Positions 61,864 through 64,000 of a stretch of 64,000 nucleotides of DNA are shown piece after piece. The translations under genes were made by a program, and so were the position numbers. Every line of letters begins with the position of its first letter. Positions within the stretch are counted from its first letter, which is position 1. Below the pieces are notes generated by a model, which saw nothing but the letters and a program-made list of their open reading frames with translations, did no database searches and was not told the DNA's origin. Origin of the DNA: Teichococcus aestuarii (GTDB lineage Bacteria > Pseudomonadota > Alphaproteobacteria > Acetobacterales > Acetobacteraceae); the NCBI RefSeq assembly GCF_003116135.1, contig NZ_PDOA01000021.1, forward strand, positions 1-64,000, given 5' to 3'.

Positions 61864-62123
61864 CGCGTCACCTCGCTGGTGCTGCGCACCACCTGCCCAA
61901 GACGCTGCAGCGCCCAGGTGTCGAGCTCCTCGCGGGGATAGAGCGGTGTGATGCCACATTTGTTGTAAGCCGGCCCGCCGCCAACGCTGGCCAGCTTGGC
62001 GAGCGTCGCCACGGCGATCGGCAGGCCATGAACGTGCAGCAGATACTCAGAGGCCTCGCGACGCCGCAGACGCGGCTTGCGGAGGTGGAGCGGAATGGCA
62101 TCCGCCAAGACGTGTTCGGACAT
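61860..62123 (-). CDS. AlpA/excisionase-like HTH protein
   Basis: 87 residues from ATG 62123 (MSEHVLAD). The segment YLLHVHGLPIAVATLAKLASVGGGPAYNKCGITPLYPREELDTWALQRL matches the winged-helix pattern of phage excisionases and AlpA-like regulators (GGGPxY...LYxxxELDxWA). It probably controls excision or early operon expression. The in-frame extension to 62216 is less likely. Confidence 0.75.
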   Translation of the reverse strand: MSEHVLADAIPLHLRKPRLRRREASEYLLHVHGLPIAVATLAKLASVGGGPAYNKCGITPLYPREELDTWALQRLGQVVRSTSEVTR

Positions 62124-62259
62124 GCGTCCCTCGATGTCAGGGGCGCGAAAAGGCCTTTGCAGAGCTACCGAATCTCGGATACACGTCGGGTGTCGAGTGG
62201 TCCCGCGTATAGTCATCCGAGCCGGTGCAGGGGGTCAGGCCTTTGCGCCGGCTTTCCTA

Positions 62260-62481
62260 TTAAGCGGCGTTCTTTACCGGCAGGGTCGGCAGGCTCGCCA
62301 CGAAGCGACGGAGGCTCTCGGCCTCGATCATCGTCCGGCTTCCCATCTTCCGCGCAACCAGACACCCCTGGTTGATCAGGTCATGACCCTTGGTGTTGCC
62401 CACGCCGATCGCAGCGAACGCTTGCTGCTTGGGGACGAGCAAAGGCTGAAAGCCAATGGAGGGGATGCTGTTCGGCTGCAT
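62260..62481 (-). CDS. second excisionase-like HTH protein
   Basis: 73 residues, starting MQPNSIPSIGFQPLLVPKQQ. Contains AFAAIGVGNTKGHDLINQGCLVARKMGSRTMIEAESLRRFVASLP, the short winged-helix pattern of Xis/MerR-like DNA-binding proteins. ATG 62481 has GGAG about 11 nt and AGGA 3-4 nt upstream. The much longer frame that contains it, up to 63945, is an artefact. Confidence 0.72.
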   Translation of the reverse strand: MQPNSIPSIGFQPLLVPKQQAFAAIGVGNTKGHDLINQGCLVARKMGSRTMIEAESLRRFVASLPTLPVKNAA

Positions 62482-62576
62482 AATCCTGTTCTCCGCACCC
62501 GTTCGTTTGAACGTGACGGCAGGATGGCCGGGACGATTTCCGCAGTCGGCCGATAACCGCTGAAAACCGCTGATAA

Positions 62577-63311
62577 CTAGGTTTTCAGCGCATACACCCT
62601 GGAGAGGCGCTTTCTGATCTCGCTGTCTGCGGGTGTGTTGTTCCAGGAGTTCATGCACCAATCCATCATGATTCGGTGCAGCTCGGCTTGCGTCTCGGGC
62701 AATCCGTCCGGCGTGTTTGCAAGCCTGACGACCTCGACCCAGAAGGCGTCCCAGTCCCATTTCGCCGGCCGGCCGCCTTTCGGCACGGTAGCCGCCGACG
62801 GCTCCGCAGATGCTGAGGCTTCGGGCGAGCTCTTGGTCTGGGCAGATGAAGCCACAGACAGCGCCTTGCGATCTTGCGGAACGATTGTAGGAGGCTCCGG
62901 CAGGTTCTCGGCTCCAGCCCATGCTAGCAAAGCGTGGAGCGACACTGCCGCGCGTACCTCGGGCCCGAAGTAGGCGCTCAGGTACACTGTCATGCCATCC
63001 CGTACGGCGTTGAACTGTGACACCTCGATCGGCTGCATCGATTGTGGTGACCTTCTGGACACCTGCAGGCGCCACGCGCCACTCGGAATGTACAGGAAAT
63101 CCTCGGATCGGACGTCCACACCCACAGCCTGTAGTTCGCCCCAGGAGAGAGAGCGCTCCAATTCCTCGAGAAATGCGGTGGCCCACGCTTCGGTCGGCTG
63201 TGGCTCGGGAAATCGACGGAGCACTTCTCCAGCTTGGAGCTTGTGCATGATGACTAGAGGCGCAGCCTGAAGATCCACATACCCCGGCGGGCACCAAGCT
63301 GGTGATTGCAC
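62577..63311 (-). CDS. island protein of unknown function, 244 residues
   Basis: Start chosen at GTG 63311 (VQSPAWCPPGYVDLQ), which has GGAGG 8 nt upstream; no ATG exists until MHKLQAGE. The first ~150 residues form an alpha/beta domain (ELERSLSWGELQAVGVDVRSEDFLYIP; AVRDGMTVYLSAYFGPEVR). A Pro/Ser/Ala linker follows and then a compact helical domain (PAKWDWDAFWVEVVRLANTPDGLPETQAELHRIMMDWC). Not recognised; the tail resembles small phage DNA-binding modules only loosely. Confidence 0.6.
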   Translation of the reverse strand: MQSPAWCPPGYVDLQAAPLVIMHKLQAGEVLRRFPEPQPTEAWATAFLEELERSLSWGELQAVGVDVRSEDFLYIPSGAWRLQVSRRSPQSMQPIEVSQFNAVRDGMTVYLSAYFGPEVRAAVSLHALLAWAGAENLPEPPTIVPQDRKALSVASSAQTKSSPEASASAEPSAATVPKGGRPAKWDWDAFWVEVVRLANTPDGLPETQAELHRIMMDWCMNSWNNTPADSEIRKRLSRVYALKT

Positions 63312-63463
63312 TCTCCGCACCTCCGATGCGCGCTCCGATGCAAGCGGCGCGGCAGCCGGGTCGGAGGCCCGGCGTTCGGCGGCCAAACCTAGCCGCGCCG
63401 GCGGGGATGATACCCCGCCGGTTGAGAGTAAGGGCAATAGGGGATGCGAGTAGCTCTTCCTGC

Positions 63464-63685
63464 TTAACCAGGCGGGGCCGGAAGAGCCATCCAGTGCGTT
63501 GGATGCAGCTCCAGTAGCGCCGACGGGTTGGCCGGATCGAAGGCCAGGATGCCATCGACGCACCCGAGCCAGCGCCCATCTGTGAACAGCGCAACGGCGA
63601 ACAGAGCATTCCCTTCGGAAGGAAGACTGACAAGCACCGGGGTGCGGTCTTGTGGCGCTGTGGAGATGTCTTGCCAGTCGCGCAT
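63464..63685 (-). CDS. DUF551-like phage protein
   Basis: 73 residues. The start WQDISTAPQDRTPVLVSLP and the end HPTHWMALPAPP match the DUF551 layout (WxxIxTAPkDGTxVLV...THWMPLP) of small phage-encoded proteins of unknown function. ATG 63685 has AGGAGG 8 nt upstream. The 63312-63463 gap holds nothing recognisable. Confidence 0.7.
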   Translation of the reverse strand: MRDWQDISTAPQDRTPVLVSLPSEGNALFAVALFTDGRWLGCVDGILAFDPANPSALLELHPTHWMALPAPPG

Positions 63686-63773
63686 GCCATGGTCCTCCTG
63701 CAATAGAAGGGCAAGCGACTGGTCGGGCAGATGGTTCCGGTTGCGGGTCGGAGCAGCAACAAACGTGATAGTG

Positions 63774-63968
63774 TCACGGCGCCTTCTCCTGCGGCAACGG
63801 AGAGCAGGAGATCAGGGCACGCCGCCAGTGCAGCCGAGTGCGCTCCCAGGCGGCGAACCGCTCCGCATTGCCTGGCTGCAGGAGCCAGCCACGCGGCAGC
63901 CCATGCTCCTGCTCCATGGCTTTGGCTATGCGCTGCACGCGCCACTCGCCGAAGGCCAGCGCCAACAT
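63774..63968 (-). CDS. possible island protein, may extend beyond the window
   Basis: The frame is open from the window end to a stop at 63774. The first ATG (63968) gives 64 residues, MLALAFGEWRVQRIAKAMEQE onward, with an Arg/Trp-rich middle (RFAAWERTRLHWRRALI). The ribosome site at that ATG is weak, so the true start may lie outside. Not recognised. Confidence 0.4.
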   Translation of the reverse strand: MLALAFGEWRVQRIAKAMEQEHGLPRGWLLQPGNAERFAAWERTRLHWRRALISCSPLPQEKAP

Positions 63969-64000
63969 CGTGAGGCCAAGGCGGAGGAAGAGGAGAGACT

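Larger units (their letters stand above)
51649..64000. mobile_element. phage-derived integrated element at tRNA-Arg, right end outside window
   Basis: From the tRNA-Arg 3' end onward G+C falls, genes become short and overlapping, and nearly all lie on the minus strand. Contents: terminase subunits, tape measure, Dit-like protein, coiled-coil proteins, serine recombinase, RepA-like ATPase, iteron-like repeats, HTH/excisionase-like proteins and a DUF551-like protein. No portal, capsid, head protease, lysis or large integrase gene is seen. No second copy of the tRNA 3' end occurs in the window, so the distal attachment site must lie beyond it. Confidence 0.85.

Noticed and set aside
62260-63945. 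A 561-codon minus-strand frame
   Set aside because: Only its last 73 codons look like a protein (an excisionase-like HTH). The rest overlaps two better-supported genes in other frames.

Overview
The window is about 70% G+C, densely packed, and carries a gene set typical of an alphaproteobacterium of the Acetobacteraceae/Rhodospirillales type, most like Roseomonas and relatives. Pointers are the run mutM - enoyl-CoA hydratase - rpsT - dnaA, the mutS/glnD adjacency, a CenR-like response regulator, several TRAP transporters and Tat-exported binding proteins. The genus is inferred from gene content; no comparison was run.

Layout. 1-9,800: end of argC, a response regulator, ribA, an L,D-transpeptidase-like gene, mutM, enoyl-CoA hydratase, rpsT, dnaA, a metallo-beta-lactamase-fold hydrolase and coaA. 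10,074-14,911: a tight four-gene operon (MBOAT acyltransferase, FkbH-like HAD protein, acyl carrier protein, SGNH protein) that looks like a Dlt-type export-and-transfer system charged with a glyceryl group. 15,054-31,815: tRNA-Ala, yggT, yggU, folD, a TIM-barrel gene, two envelope genes, malic enzyme, an orphan Tat-exported ABC binding protein, mutS, glnD and lutBC. 31,936-35,177: Smr protein, XRE regulator, dimethylargininase-like gene and an FAD lactate/glycolate dehydrogenase. 35,285-41,460: an unknown gene, an orphan SF2 helicase and a complete TRAP transporter. 41,517-49,966, minus strand: terC, a phytase-like esterase, an FAD oxidase, and a hexuronate-type operon (TRAP P-Q-M, uronate dehydrogenase, aldose epimerase). 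50,116-51,648: amidase and tRNA-Arg(CCG).

From the 3' end of tRNA-Arg to the window end lies an integrated element of lower G+C, with small genes mostly on the minus strand. It holds terminase small and large subunits, tape-measure and Dit-like tail proteins, a small serine recombinase, a RepA-like ATPase next to iteron-like repeats, and excisionase-like HTH proteins. Portal, capsid, head-protease and integrase genes are not seen in the window.

The two most unusual observations are the MBOAT/FkbH/ACP/SGNH operon and a dispersed intergenic element of about 100-115 bp. That element has four copies (after dnaA, folD, glnD and the FAD dehydrogenase), in both orientations, each with A/T-rich hairpins at its ends and a GC-rich core. 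Very long ORFs antisense to real genes are a high-GC artefact and were left out.
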